Shown piece after piece: positions 17,536 to 26,065 of a stretch of 64,000 nt of DNA. Position numbers and translations under genes: made by a program. The stretch lies in assembly GCA_000526575.1 (NCBI GenBank), contig JAGI01000002.1, forward strand, positions 1,488,001-1,552,000, written 5' to 3'. How positions within the stretch are numbered: the stretch's first letter is position 1; each line of letters begins with the position of its first letter. This stretch comes from Clostridium sp. 12(A). GTDB taxonomy: Bacteria > Bacillota > Clostridia > Lachnospirales > Lachnospiraceae. The notes beneath the pieces were generated by a model. That model worked only from the letters and a program-made list of their open reading frames with translations, was not told the DNA's origin and ran no database searches.

Positions 17536-18891
17536 ATGAGGAAGTGGAAAAAAACAAGTATTATGTGTGCGGCAGCATTGGCTGCAAGTCTTACGCTGGG
17601 AGGCTGCGGGGGTAGCTCTAGCAATACATCAGCCAGCGGAGATACAAAGGCTAAGGGCAGCGACGAGCCGGTAGCTTTAAGCTTTTCCTGGTGGGGCAAT
17701 GACGACCGCCATCAGGCAACCCAAAAGGCAATTGATGCATTCAATGCAGCCCATGAAGGCAAAATCGTTGTAACAGGCGAGCCTTCTGGATTCGGTAACT
17801 TAGAAGAAACGTTTGCAACCCGTTATGCAGGCGGAACTGCATCAGATATCATGACAGTAAACTATCCCTGGATTTTACAGTACAGCCCAAAGGGAGACGG
17901 ATTCTATGATCTGGATCAGGTAAAGGATGTATTTGATTTCACTCAGTATGAGCCTGGATTTTTGGAATTTGGTAAGAGCAACGGAAAGATGCAGGCCATT
18001 CCATACGGACAGAACACTCTGGGCGTATATTTAAATAAGTCTGCCTTTGACCGTGCAGGAATCAAGGAAATTCCAAAGACATTTGAAGAATATAAGGAAG
18101 CTGCCAAGATCTTTACCAAGAATGATCCTAATTCGTATCTCATCGTCAGCCCAACCTTCCGCTTTGCTGCTACTTATTACTTACAGCAGAAAACCGGAAA
18201 AGGCGAATTTGCAGACGATCTGACTATGAATTACACCTTAGAGGATTACAAGGAAGCTCTGGCATGGTACAAAGACCTCGCCGATGCTCACGTATTCTGT
18301 TCCAGAAAAGATTACATTGAAAATGTAGGCAATGATCCTGTTTCCATCGCTCAGAACTCCAAGTTCATTAATGGCGGCTACGTTGGTGTACTGGAATGGA
18401 CCGGCGGAATTGCTTCCAATGCAAAGACTCTTGCCGATAAAGGGGACGAGCTGATCGTTGCTCCTCTTCCAGTCATTGAAGGAGCTAAATTTGAAGGCAC
18501 AATGGCTAAACCATCCTTAACAATGGCAATCTCAAAGGATACCAAGCATCCAAAGGAAGCAGCTGAATTCTTACAGTACATCCTAAATGATCCGGAAGGC
18601 ACCAAGCTCATGGGTTCTACCCGTGGTATGGTTGCCTCCAAGGCTGCAAAAGCTTCTTTAGAGGCAGACGGACAGATTACAGGTGCCGTAAAGCAGGCTT
18701 ATGACTTTACAAAAGATGCTAAGGTAATCAACAACTCTCCTATTTTTGAAAGCGCTGTCTTCACCAATGCATACGACAGCAATTATGAAAAATTTGAGTT
18801 TGGTCAGAGCACGGTAGACGAAGCAGCCAAAGCAATCTTTGATGCAACAAGCGAACAGGTTACAAAATTAAAACAGCAGTACGGAAAATAA
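17536..18891 (+). CDS. ABC importer solute-binding lipoprotein, (glucurono)xylo-oligosaccharide type
   Basis: A 451-residue family-1 solute-binding protein. The signal peptide ends in lipobox LGGC (Cys24), then comes a Ser/Gly-rich linker and the binding domain (ALSFSWWGNDDRHQ). ATG 17536 follows AAGAGAGGTATC. An in-frame ATG at 17503 would give an unlikely leader. It lies 50 bp after aguA and upstream of two permeases, so the ligand is probably the aldouronic or xylo-oligosaccharide cleaved by AguA. This is inferred from context. Confidence 0.88.
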   Translation: MRKWKKTSIMCAAALAASLTLGGCGGSSSNTSASGDTKAKGSDEPVALSFSWWGNDDRHQATQKAIDAFNAAHEGKIVVTGEPSGFGNLEETFATRYAGGTASDIMTVNYPWILQYSPKGDGFYDLDQVKDVFDFTQYEPGFLEFGKSNGKMQAIPYGQNTLGVYLNKSAFDRAGIKEIPKTFEEYKEAAKIFTKNDPNSYLIVSPTFRFAATYYLQQKTGKGEFADDLTMNYTLEDYKEALAWYKDLADAHVFCSRKDYIENVGNDPVSIAQNSKFINGGYVGVLEWTGGIASNAKTLADKGDELIVAPLPVIEGAKFEGTMAKPSLTMAISKDTKHPKEAAEFLQYILNDPEGTKLMGSTRGMVASKAAKASLEADGQITGAVKQAYDFTKDAKVINNSPIFESAVFTNAYDSNYEKFEFGQSTVDEAAKAIFDATSEQVTKLKQQYGK

Positions 18892-18973
18892 TCCATTATT
18901 AAAATCCGTTAGATGGCATTGCAGGCGAAGCTTCGTCTTCTCCTGCAATCCATTGGTAAAAGGAGGAAGCTTC

Positions 18974-19846
18974 TTGAGACACAGTAAAATAGGACTTGTA
19001 TATATTCTTCCATGGCTGATAGGAATGGTATTTCTTACCCTGTATCCGTTTATTAACGCACTTATCATCAGTTTTTCGGATTACAATCTGGTAAGAGAGC
19101 CTAACTTCATTGGTTTGACTAACTATACGAATCTTTTCAAGGATAAAGACTTTTTAAGCACGCTGCTTGCTACCTTAAAGTACACAGTGATTACGGTACC
19201 GTTGCAGCTTACCTTTGCGTTATTTATTGCCTACATATTAAACTTTAAATTGAAATTCATTAATTTTTACCGGACTGCCTATTACGTTCCATCTCTTTTG
19301 GGAGGAAACGTGGCGGTTGCTGTTTTATGGCGTTTTTTATTCCAGCAGGATGGCTTTGTAAACCGTTTTATCGGCTTATTTGGCGGTGAACCAGTTCCGT
19401 GGCTCTCCTCTCCCTCTGGTGCCATGAGCATTATTGTTTTACTTAAGGTATGGCAGTTTGGTTCTGCCATGCTTATATTCCTGGCCGCCTTAAAGGATGT
19501 CCCCCAGGATCTCTATGAAGCCGCCAGTGTGGATGGCGCGACAAAATTCCACTCATTTTTTCACATTACAATTCCACTTATAACACCAACTATTTTTTTC
19601 AATCTGGTCATGCAGCTTGTCAATGCATTCCAGGAATTTAACGGTCCGTATCTGGTAACAGGCAAAGGCCCCTTAAACTCAACTTACCTTACCTCCATGT
19701 TTATTTATGACAACGCCTTTAAATATTTTAATATGGGCTATGCCAGTGCGGCAAGCTGGGTACTGTTTGTCATAATCGTGTCTGTAACACTGATTCTTTT
19801 CGCCACACAGAATAAGTGGGTATTTTATTCTGACGGAGGTAACTAA
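18974..19846 (+). CDS. ABC sugar importer permease (MalF/UgpA type)
   Basis: A 290-residue permease with six membrane segments and the EAA loop (YEAASVDGATKFHSFFHITI) near residue 180. The start is best placed at TTG 18974, which follows AGGAGGAAGC and gives the typical short basic leader (RHSKIGLVYILPWLIG). A TTG at 18953 in the same frame would put the ribosome site inside the gene. It pairs with the MalG-type permease that begins 1 bp after its stop. Confidence 0.88.
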   Translation: MRHSKIGLVYILPWLIGMVFLTLYPFINALIISFSDYNLVREPNFIGLTNYTNLFKDKDFLSTLLATLKYTVITVPLQLTFALFIAYILNFKLKFINFYRTAYYVPSLLGGNVAVAVLWRFLFQQDGFVNRFIGLFGGEPVPWLSSPSGAMSIIVLLKVWQFGSAMLIFLAALKDVPQDLYEAASVDGATKFHSFFHITIPLITPTIFFNLVMQLVNAFQEFNGPYLVTGKGPLNSTYLTSMFIYDNAFKYFNMGYASAASWVLFVIIVSVTLILFATQNKWVFYSDGGN

Positions 19847-19847
19847 C

Positions 19848-20732
19848 ATGGAAAAAACATACAAATTCAGTGAAATAGAGCGGCGCAGACGTCAGCAGCA
19901 GGCAATCAGCGCAATCTTCCGCTATGCCATTTTAACCATCGTAGCCATTGTTATGATCTATCCCATTCTCTGGCTGGTGGGCGCTACGTTTAAGACCAAC
20001 AACGAGATTTTTACCTCTGTAAACTTCATTCCCAAGCGGATTGATTTTACACCGTATATCGAAGGCTGGAAAACAAGAACCAAGTATACCTTTACCACGT
20101 TTTTCATTAACACCTTTTTATTTGTAATACCGAAGATTATCTTCTGTCTCGTATCCAGCACCCTGGTCGCCTATGGCTTTGCAAGATTCCAGTTTCCACT
20201 TAAGAAGATTTTCTTCTCTATCTTAATGGCAACCATGTTCCTTCCTGCTGTGGTAACGAGAATCCCTCTTTACCTTTTGTGGAAGCAGTTTGGACTTTTG
20301 GATACTTATGTACCTTTGGTTGCACCCACTATTTTTGCCAATGAACCCTTCTTTGTGTTCATGCTGATTCAGTTTTTACGCTCAATTCCAACGTATCTTG
20401 ATGAGGCGGCAACCATCGACGGCTGTAACTCCTTCCAGGTTTTAATCCGAATCCTGCTGCCAGCCTTAAAGCCGGCATTAATCAGCTGTATGATCTTCCA
20501 GTTCGTCTGGAGCTTCAATGATTTCTTAGGACCACTTATTTATGTGACCAGTCTGGCAAAGTATCCCGTTGCCCTGGCCTTAAAGATGTCCATCGATCAA
20601 AGCAGCGGTATCGTGGAATGGAATCAGATTCTTGCCATGTCCTTCTTAGCTCTTGTACCTGCGCTGATTCTATTCTTCTCTGCACAGAAATACTTTGTAG
20701 AGGGCGTAACTTCATCAGGAGTAAAAGGGTAA
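19848..20732 (+). CDS. ABC sugar importer permease (MalG/UgpE type)
   Basis: A 294-residue inner-membrane permease with six hydrophobic segments and the EAA motif (LDEAATIDGCNSFQVLIRIL) near residue 187. It ends in the subfamily-typical VEGVTSSGVKG. Its ribosome site (GGAGG) lies inside the end of the preceding permease gene, showing translational coupling. No ATPase gene follows, so a shared MsmX-type ATPase is expected. A terminator follows within 20 bp. Confidence 0.9.
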   Translation: MEKTYKFSEIERRRRQQQAISAIFRYAILTIVAIVMIYPILWLVGATFKTNNEIFTSVNFIPKRIDFTPYIEGWKTRTKYTFTTFFINTFLFVIPKIIFCLVSSTLVAYGFARFQFPLKKIFFSILMATMFLPAVVTRIPLYLLWKQFGLLDTYVPLVAPTIFANEPFFVFMLIQFLRSIPTYLDEAATIDGCNSFQVLIRILLPALKPALISCMIFQFVWSFNDFLGPLIYVTSLAKYPVALALKMSIDQSSGIVEWNQILAMSFLALVPALILFFSAQKYFVEGVTSSGVKG

Positions 20733-20750
20733 TATCATAACTAACATCTT

Positions 20751-20783
20751 GGCTCTCGCGCACGTACTGCGCAGAGCCTTTTT
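20751..20783 (+). terminator. rho-independent terminator after the xylan importer genes
   Basis: GGCTCT-C-GCGCA pairs with TGCGC-AGAGCC (one bulge) and is followed by TTTTT. It may be leaky, since the next gene on the same strand starts 55 bp later. Confidence 0.8.
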
Positions 20784-20837
20784 CAGCTTTGAGGCTCTGT
20801 CAGACCAATGATTTAAAGGAAAGGTTAAGGAGGTATT

Positions 20838-22385
20838 ATGGACGTGATATTTAAACCACAGGTTGCTAAATGGGATGTCTTTGAAGTGGAGCTTAAGGGG
20901 AAAACAGAAGGAAACCCATTTACGGATTACAGGATTCAAGGATATTTTAAGGGAGAACAAGAACAGGTTACAGCTGATGGCTTCTATAACGGAGATGGAA
21001 GCTATAAGGTACGATTTATGCCTTCTTATGAAGGCGAGTATACGTTTGTCATCACAGGTGATTTTTCAGAGGGAGAGGCAGAAGGGAAATTCCTGGTATC
21101 AGCCGCCAGAAAGGAGAATCACGGTCCGGTGCGGGTGGTAAATAAATTCCACTTTTCCTATGAGGATGGCACGAAGTATTATTCCATTGGTACCACATGC
21201 TATGTATGGGAGCTGCAATCAGATGAACTGATCGCAGAGACCCTGGAGAGCCTTTTTGCAACAGGATTTAATAAAATTCGATTCTGCATCTTTCCGAAAC
21301 ACTATGATTATAATCTGGGGGAACCAAGGTCTTACCCTTATGAGGGGACGCCCATTGACAGCAGTATCTTGACCAGTGATAATTTCAATGATTATACTGC
21401 TTCCCTGGGAAATCTTAAAAAGGGAAATGATTGGGACTTTACAAGATTTAATCCGGAACATTTTACCCATATAGAAAACTGTATTTATGAATTGGGCAAA
21501 CGAGGAATAGAGGCCGATCTTATTGTCATGCACCCTTACGACAGATGGGGGTTTTCCCAGATGACAAAGGAACAGGATGATCTTTACTTTAACTATGTAA
21601 TTGCACGCTTTGCCGCCTTTCATAACGTATGGTGGTCCTTAGCAAACGAATATGATTTACTTCCAGAAAAGTCTATGGAAGACTGGGAGCGTTACGCATC
21701 CATTATTTACGAGAAGGATCCCTATCATCATTTACGTTCCATTCATAATTGCTTTGGCTTTTACGACCATACCCGCCCCTGGATCACCCACTGCAGCATC
21801 CAAAGACAAGAGCTTTACCGGTCATCGGAACTGGTCAATGAGTGGAGGGCACAGTTTGGAAAACCAGTGGTTTTAGATGAAATTGCTTATGAAGGAAATA
21901 TTCAGCATGGCTGGGGAAATATAAGCGGAGAAGAAATGTTGAGGCGATTCTGGGAAGCAGCCCTACGAGGTGGGTATCCCGGACATAGTGAATGCTTTAT
22001 GAGCGATGATAATATCCTGTGGTGGTCCCACGGCGGAAAGCTGAAAGGGGAAAGCTGGAAACGGTTTCAATTTCTTCATGATATCATGCTGGAAACACCA
22101 GGTTATGGTTTAATGCCTTATGATAAATGCGGCTGGGATGAGATATGCGGAGTGCCAGAGGAAGAAAAAGAGGAACCAATTAAGGATTATTACTTATTTT
22201 ATTACAGCTTTATGCGTCCTTCCTTCCGGACCTTTTATTTTGATGATAAGAACGAATATGATGTGGAGGTCATTGATTCCTGGAATATGACCATAGAATC
22301 CAGAGGGCGTTATAAAGGAAAATTTCATATCGCACTCCCAGGAAGAGCTTTTATGGCAATTAGAGTTAAGAAGTCTCTTTCGTAA
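20838..22385 (+). CDS. DUF5060/DUF4038-type glycoside hydrolase
   Basis: A 515-residue intracellular enzyme (no signal peptide). An N-terminal beta-sandwich (residues ~5-90, DUF5060-like) is followed by a clan GH-A-like (beta/alpha)8 barrel (~100-430). The barrel has the acid/base candidate Glu271 in WWSLANEYD and the nucleophile candidate Glu348 in VVLDEIAYEG. A small C-terminal beta domain completes it. Relatives act on plant cell-wall side chains, for example apiosidase-type enzymes, but the exact substrate here is unknown. The start follows AAGGAGGTATT. Adjacency to alpha-glucuronidase and a xylo-oligosaccharide importer suggests it trims a decorated xylan oligomer. Confidence 0.78.
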   Translation: MDVIFKPQVAKWDVFEVELKGKTEGNPFTDYRIQGYFKGEQEQVTADGFYNGDGSYKVRFMPSYEGEYTFVITGDFSEGEAEGKFLVSAARKENHGPVRVVNKFHFSYEDGTKYYSIGTTCYVWELQSDELIAETLESLFATGFNKIRFCIFPKHYDYNLGEPRSYPYEGTPIDSSILTSDNFNDYTASLGNLKKGNDWDFTRFNPEHFTHIENCIYELGKRGIEADLIVMHPYDRWGFSQMTKEQDDLYFNYVIARFAAFHNVWWSLANEYDLLPEKSMEDWERYASIIYEKDPYHHLRSIHNCFGFYDHTRPWITHCSIQRQELYRSSELVNEWRAQFGKPVVLDEIAYEGNIQHGWGNISGEEMLRRFWEAALRGGYPGHSECFMSDDNILWWSHGGKLKGESWKRFQFLHDIMLETPGYGLMPYDKCGWDEICGVPEEEKEEPIKDYYLFYYSFMRPSFRTFYFDDKNEYDVEVIDSWNMTIESRGRYKGKFHIALPGRAFMAIRVKKSLS

Positions 22386-22511
22386 AAAAGCTATAATCCT
22401 TCATTTGGAGATAACAGGCTTATGATGTCTTGTTATTTTCTGGATATTATGATAACTTATTATGATAAAAAGGTTCCCATAATACCCTTAAATGAAAGTG
22501 AGGATATAAAC

Positions 22512-23432
22512 TTGAAACCAATCACAAAAATAATATTAGTGCTTCATATCGTTATTTTATGTCTATTTTTATTACATAATTTTTCTGGCAAAAGGTATAA
22601 TACGCCAAATGATATGATCACACCGGTAACTTATGAATCCAATACGGCTCCCAATATAAATAGTGAGACTGATTCTCTCGCCCAGTCCGATCCACTTACC
22701 AGCACTCCATCTCCTGTGGAAACAGTGACGGTACCTCCAGAGGATATAGAAAGTATTAATCAGATTATCAGTGACCAGAATACCAGCGTATTGAAAGGAA
22801 ATATAAAAATATTTGAAGAAATATATATGGCCATATTCAGAAATGGAAACGAATTGACCGCCTCCTACATAACTTCTGATGACGACACCGAAACAAATTT
22901 AACAGGATCCATTGATATTCAAACTTCTTCGTTTATATTATCAAATGAAGACGAGAGTATCTCATTTCAAGGCGTAATAGAGCCAGGGACGCAAAAAGGA
23001 GATATTCTGACAGGAATTTTTATCAATAAAAAGGATAAAGCTGAAGTGAATCTTTACCTGGTACTCTCCCATTCCTTTGGAAGCACACTTGACAAAAGAT
23101 ATCCTCTCATAGAGGGAACCACAGAAGATGTTGAAAACTTTGCAAAAGAAATAAAATCATATATAAAGAGTGACGAGAAAGAAAAATTAGCGGAACTGAT
23201 TCAGTATCCCATCAGTGTCAAAATACACAATGCCAATAAAACCATTAACAATCCTCAGGAATTTATACAATCCTATGAAGATATCATAACAGACCATTTT
23301 AAATACAGGATAGATGTTAGTTATACCAGATATTTATTCAGCAACGATATGGGGGTTATGATGGGAAATGGGGACGTATGGTTTCATTCCCTGGAAGACA
23401 AAGGATTAAAAATCATAGCAATTAATAATTAA
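22512..23432 (+). CDS. membrane-anchored or secreted hypothetical protein
   Basis: About 306 residues and not recognised. Starting at TTG 22512 (after GTGAGG at good spacing) the N-terminus is a short basic stretch followed by a hydrophobic segment (IILVLHIVILCLFLLHNF), so it is exported or anchored. A Ser/Thr/Pro-rich linker follows (residues ~30-75), then two probably folded regions. The C-terminal one (YIKSDEKEKLAELIQYPISV...) resembles NTF2-like domains of extracellular Clostridia proteins by eye only. An alternative ATG at 22422 gives a 336-residue form with a poorer leader. Base composition is more A/T-rich than the operons on either side. Confidence 0.6.
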   Translation: MKPITKIILVLHIVILCLFLLHNFSGKRYNTPNDMITPVTYESNTAPNINSETDSLAQSDPLTSTPSPVETVTVPPEDIESINQIISDQNTSVLKGNIKIFEEIYMAIFRNGNELTASYITSDDDTETNLTGSIDIQTSSFILSNEDESISFQGVIEPGTQKGDILTGIFINKKDKAEVNLYLVLSHSFGSTLDKRYPLIEGTTEDVENFAKEIKSYIKSDEKEKLAELIQYPISVKIHNANKTINNPQEFIQSYEDIITDHFKYRIDVSYTRYLFSNDMGVMMGNGDVWFHSLEDKGLKIIAINN

Positions 23433-23466
23433 AATAAAATAGAGTATAATCTTTTCCTTAAATATA

Positions 23467-23511
23467 GGATAATCGCCTATCCCACTGTAATCAGGAGATA
23501 GACGATTATCC
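23467..23511. repeat. long inverted repeat
   Basis: GGATAATCG-C-CTATC (23467-23481) pairs with GATAG-A-CGATTATCC (23496-23511), leaving a 14-nt loop. There is no T-run, so it is a weak terminator candidate for the hypothetical gene. A second perfect 8-bp hairpin (ATGGACAA/TTGTCCAT) lies at 23572-23593. The remainder of 23433-23706 shows no gene. Confidence 0.6.
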
Positions 23512-23706
23512 AGACCTTCCGGTATATTGGTCATGACTGAGGGAATGACAGCAGATAAAAAATGCAATTCGATGGACAACTCAGATTGTCCATATCTTAC
23601 AAAAAGCTGTTGATTAGAAAATCCTAATTTCTATAGAATCTATTCCCAGTGTGACGACCTCATTTCGTATTTAGGCAAACTTTAGGCTCTGATGTAGAAT
23701 ATAAAA

Positions 23707-25215
23707 CTATTTTTTTGCATTAACAATTTCAAGTGCCTTTGAAACAGCTTTAAATGCATTTACTCTTCCATAACCGGTATAATTATCAAAACCTTTAGGA
23801 GTAATGTCATCTGCAGAATTTTTAATTATTTCTTCCACTTCACTCGCTTTTAGTTCTGGAGCAACGGAAAGTACAAGCGCAGCAACTGCTGCAACATGTG
23901 GGGTCGCAGCAGACGTACCGTTAAATCCATCTACATAATTGCCAGTGCTGTACCCTGCCTTATTCATAATATCAGTTGTGTAAATGTGAACACCTGGGGC
24001 AGCCACATCAACCTGAGGACCATAGTTACTGCCCCACCAATATTCCCCGTCTTTACTTGTCTTACTTTTTCTTTCACCATACTCGTTACATGCTGCAACT
24101 GTGATAACATTATCCAGATTACCAGGGAAAGAAACTTTACCATTATCATTACCAGCGGCAAAGCAAACAACGCAGCCTTTTCCATTTCGGCCTTTCTGTT
24201 TCGCATAATTGATTGCATTTATAATTGTCTGGCTTTTACTTCCGCCTCCCCAGCTGTTACTAAGGACATCGGCTCCCCGGTCCACAGCTGTTACAATTCC
24301 ATCTGCAATTTTTGCATCATCAGTAACCCATGCCGTACCAGCTCCATAGGCTATTCTGATTCCCATCAGTTTACAATCCGGAGCCACACCAGCGATTCCT
24401 TTGTTGTTATTGCTTTTTGCTGCCGCTATCCCTGCACAAGCGGTTCCATGGGCATCGGCAGTCAATGGATTGGGATCATCACGCTTGTAACAGGCATCAT
24501 ACCCGGTTACCAGTTTATCTGCTACATTTAAGTCTTCATGGGTGTAATCAACCCCTTCGTCTACGATAGCAATGATAATATCTTTACTTCCTGTTGTTAT
24601 ATCCCATGCCTCTAAAACCTTGATATCTTCCCCTGCAATTCCTCCGGTTTGTCCGGTATTTTTAATAGCCCACTGCTTCTTTACATCCGGATCGTTACTT
24701 AATGATGCCATAGGTTTCATCAACCGGACAAAATTTGGTTGTGCAAATATTACCTTATCATCGTTATGATAGGTATTTGCCAGATCCAGTGCATTTTCTG
24801 CGTTGCCTTCTGCGGTTTCCACCAGGAAGGTATTATCTTCCCCCTTAATACGTTCAATAACGCTGACATTATTAAGGCTATTAATCGTATCAATTTCTTC
24901 TCTTGTTACATCGGGTTTGAACTGGATAATAAACTGATTTGTTAGAATCATTGGTGTTTTATCTTCTGATTCCACTACCAGAAGATCATCATTTTCACTT
25001 TGATTTTTGCTTTTAAATGAATTCGTTTCATTCCCATTACTGCCACTTATCGTTTCTAAAATGATACCATTTTTTAAATCAGTGAAATTTGAATTTAGGT
25101 TAGAAGAAAAAGATTTGTTTTTACTTTCCACATTACCATTGTCTTTAAATGCTCTATATAAATCGGATTTTTTTAAGGGTATTTTCTTTTCATTGCTCCA
25201 ATAAAATAATTCCAT
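23707..25215 (-). CDS. subtilisin-like serine protease (S8)
   Basis: A 502-residue S8 peptidase. The catalytic residues are intact: Asp219 (AIVDEGVDY), His256 (DAHGTACAG), oxyanion Asn356 (AAGNDNG) and Ser435 (NGTSAATPH). A propeptide-like region (residues ~88-165, ILTNQFIIQFKPDVTREEID) resembles fervidolysin-type inhibitors. There is no signal peptide: the N-terminus MELFYWSNEKKI is polar and followed by a Ser/Asn-rich stretch. It is therefore either cytosolic or exported by a non-Sec route. ATG 25215 follows AAAGGAG. The gene is visibly A/T-rich relative to neighbours and lies in a region with decayed genes, suggesting horizontal origin. Confidence 0.92.
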   Translation of the reverse strand: MELFYWSNEKKIPLKKSDLYRAFKDNGNVESKNKSFSSNLNSNFTDLKNGIILETISGSNGNETNSFKSKNQSENDDLLVVESEDKTPMILTNQFIIQFKPDVTREEIDTINSLNNVSVIERIKGEDNTFLVETAEGNAENALDLANTYHNDDKVIFAQPNFVRLMKPMASLSNDPDVKKQWAIKNTGQTGGIAGEDIKVLEAWDITTGSKDIIIAIVDEGVDYTHEDLNVADKLVTGYDACYKRDDPNPLTADAHGTACAGIAAAKSNNNKGIAGVAPDCKLMGIRIAYGAGTAWVTDDAKIADGIVTAVDRGADVLSNSWGGGSKSQTIINAINYAKQKGRNGKGCVVCFAAGNDNGKVSFPGNLDNVITVAACNEYGERKSKTSKDGEYWWGSNYGPQVDVAAPGVHIYTTDIMNKAGYSTGNYVDGFNGTSAATPHVAAVAALVLSVAPELKASEVEEIIKNSADDITPKGFDNYTGYGRVNAFKAVSKALEIVNAKK

Positions 25216-25250
25216 AATAATTCTCCTTTTATTTTTTAATATTAATATAT

Positions 25251-25331
25251 TTAAGATAGGCCAAGTTGGTGCATGCTCTCTTCCGCGTCAAATTTCAGGC
25301 TGCCAAAGCAGCAGCTTGGGGTCTATCTTAT
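25251..25331. other. structured element upstream of the S8 protease gene
   Basis: TAAGATAG and CCAAG at 25252-25265 pair with CTTGG and CTATCTTA at 25314-25331, closing an ~80-nt element with an internal GCTGC-CAAA-GCAGC hairpin. It sits about 36 bp upstream of the protease ATG, in its likely leader. I do not recognise it as a known riboswitch. Confidence 0.4.
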
Positions 25332-25437
25332 CTCTAATTCCTCCTTCTAATGGACATAATATGTTATTTAAAAAGCGGATGTGCTGGCTGAGTTTGATGA
25401 TCTACCTAAGTACCCTGGTGCCTCTGTATTGTTTGAT

Positions 25438-25614
25438 TCATTGGTTCATCTCAGCTTTATAGCTTGAACCTGTTGATATCGGTTCCAAATCAGATAACCA
25501 ATGAGCTCCCTGTTTAAAAAATTCACGGACTCTTATATCTTCCTGCTGTGAAGATTTATCTCCCTTTCTTTTTTTAAATTTGGGCAAAGAAAAAGCCACC
25601 ACATTGCGTGATGG
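25438..25614 (-). pseudogene. unrecognised coding-like remnant
   Basis: A minus-strand open stretch of about 56 codons ends at TGA 25438-25440 and includes RVREFFKQGAHWLSDLEP. It has no plausible start codon and a stop lies just upstream. The residue composition looks protein-like, but I cannot name a family. It may be the 3' end of a decayed gene. Confidence 0.25.
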
Positions 25615-25616
25615 CT
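25587..25616 (-). terminator. terminator-like hairpin
   Basis: On the minus strand AGCCATCAC and GTGGTGGCT form a 9-bp stem (one G-U) with a 5-nt loop followed by TTTTTC. It could have ended the decayed HxlR-type gene upstream. Confidence 0.6.
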
Positions 25617-25677
25617 AAGGTTAAATTGCTTCATTTTGATGAAAAATAAAATTTTTAAAACTGATTCTTTACGATTA

Positions 25678-25715
25678 ATAAAAGCAGACCGCTATATTAG
25701 CCAGCCTGCTTTTAT
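25678..25715. terminator. symmetrical hairpin, possible bidirectional terminator
   Basis: ATAAAAGCAG and CTGCTTTTAT form a perfect 10-bp stem with an 18-nt loop and A/T-rich flanks. Confidence 0.5.
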
Positions 25716-25813
25716 CACATCATACTTTTATTTCATATATGAATCATTAATAAATGTTGAGATCATCTGACACATTGATCAATTACACAAGACAGTTGCA
25801 TATGATCCAACCT

Positions 25814-25976
25814 AAAAGTTGGTTCTTTCACCCGTGGAATAATAACGTACCCCAAATTACTTAAACCAAAGGCGGATGATAAGAGCGTCTGATTCTAGTT
25901 CTTTTAACTGATTACTTAGCATTTTGTGAGTAATTCCGGGAAGGGCTATTTTTAAGGATTCCAAGTGGGCAGAAAA
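25814..25976 (-). pseudogene. degraded HxlR-family regulator fragment
   Basis: Minus-strand translation of 25864-25976 gives an HxlR DNA-binding helix block (LKIALPGITHKMLSNQ then LKELESDALIIR). About ten residues of the wing are then missing. In another frame GLSNLGYVIIPRVKE (25814-25867) matches the family's end of domain. The N-terminal third and a start are absent. This is a deleted, frameshifted remnant within an 850-bp stretch (25216-26065) with no intact gene. Confidence 0.6.
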
Positions 25977-26002
25977 AGCAATGAATAAATAATGAAATTT
26001 TC

Positions 26003-26044
26003 AAAAAGACCGGACTGCGTGTAATGGCTCAGTCCGGTCTTTCT
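26003..26044 (-). terminator. terminator of the hydrolase (end of the 27-46 kb gene run)
   Basis: AAAGACCGGACTG and CAGTCCGGTCTTT pair perfectly over 13 bp, with a T-run on the minus strand just after the hydrolase stop at 26066. Confidence 0.88.
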
Positions 26045-26065
26045 TATATAGTGGGATTCTTTATC

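Noticed and set aside
23467-23593. Hairpins as ends of an insertion sequence or MITE
   Set aside because: The two inverted repeats differ in sequence, and no target duplication or matching second copy was seen.
23896-24531. Plus-strand open frame of about 210 codons opposite the protease
   Set aside because: It mirrors the protease coding strand, begins without a ribosome site and has no recognisable domain.
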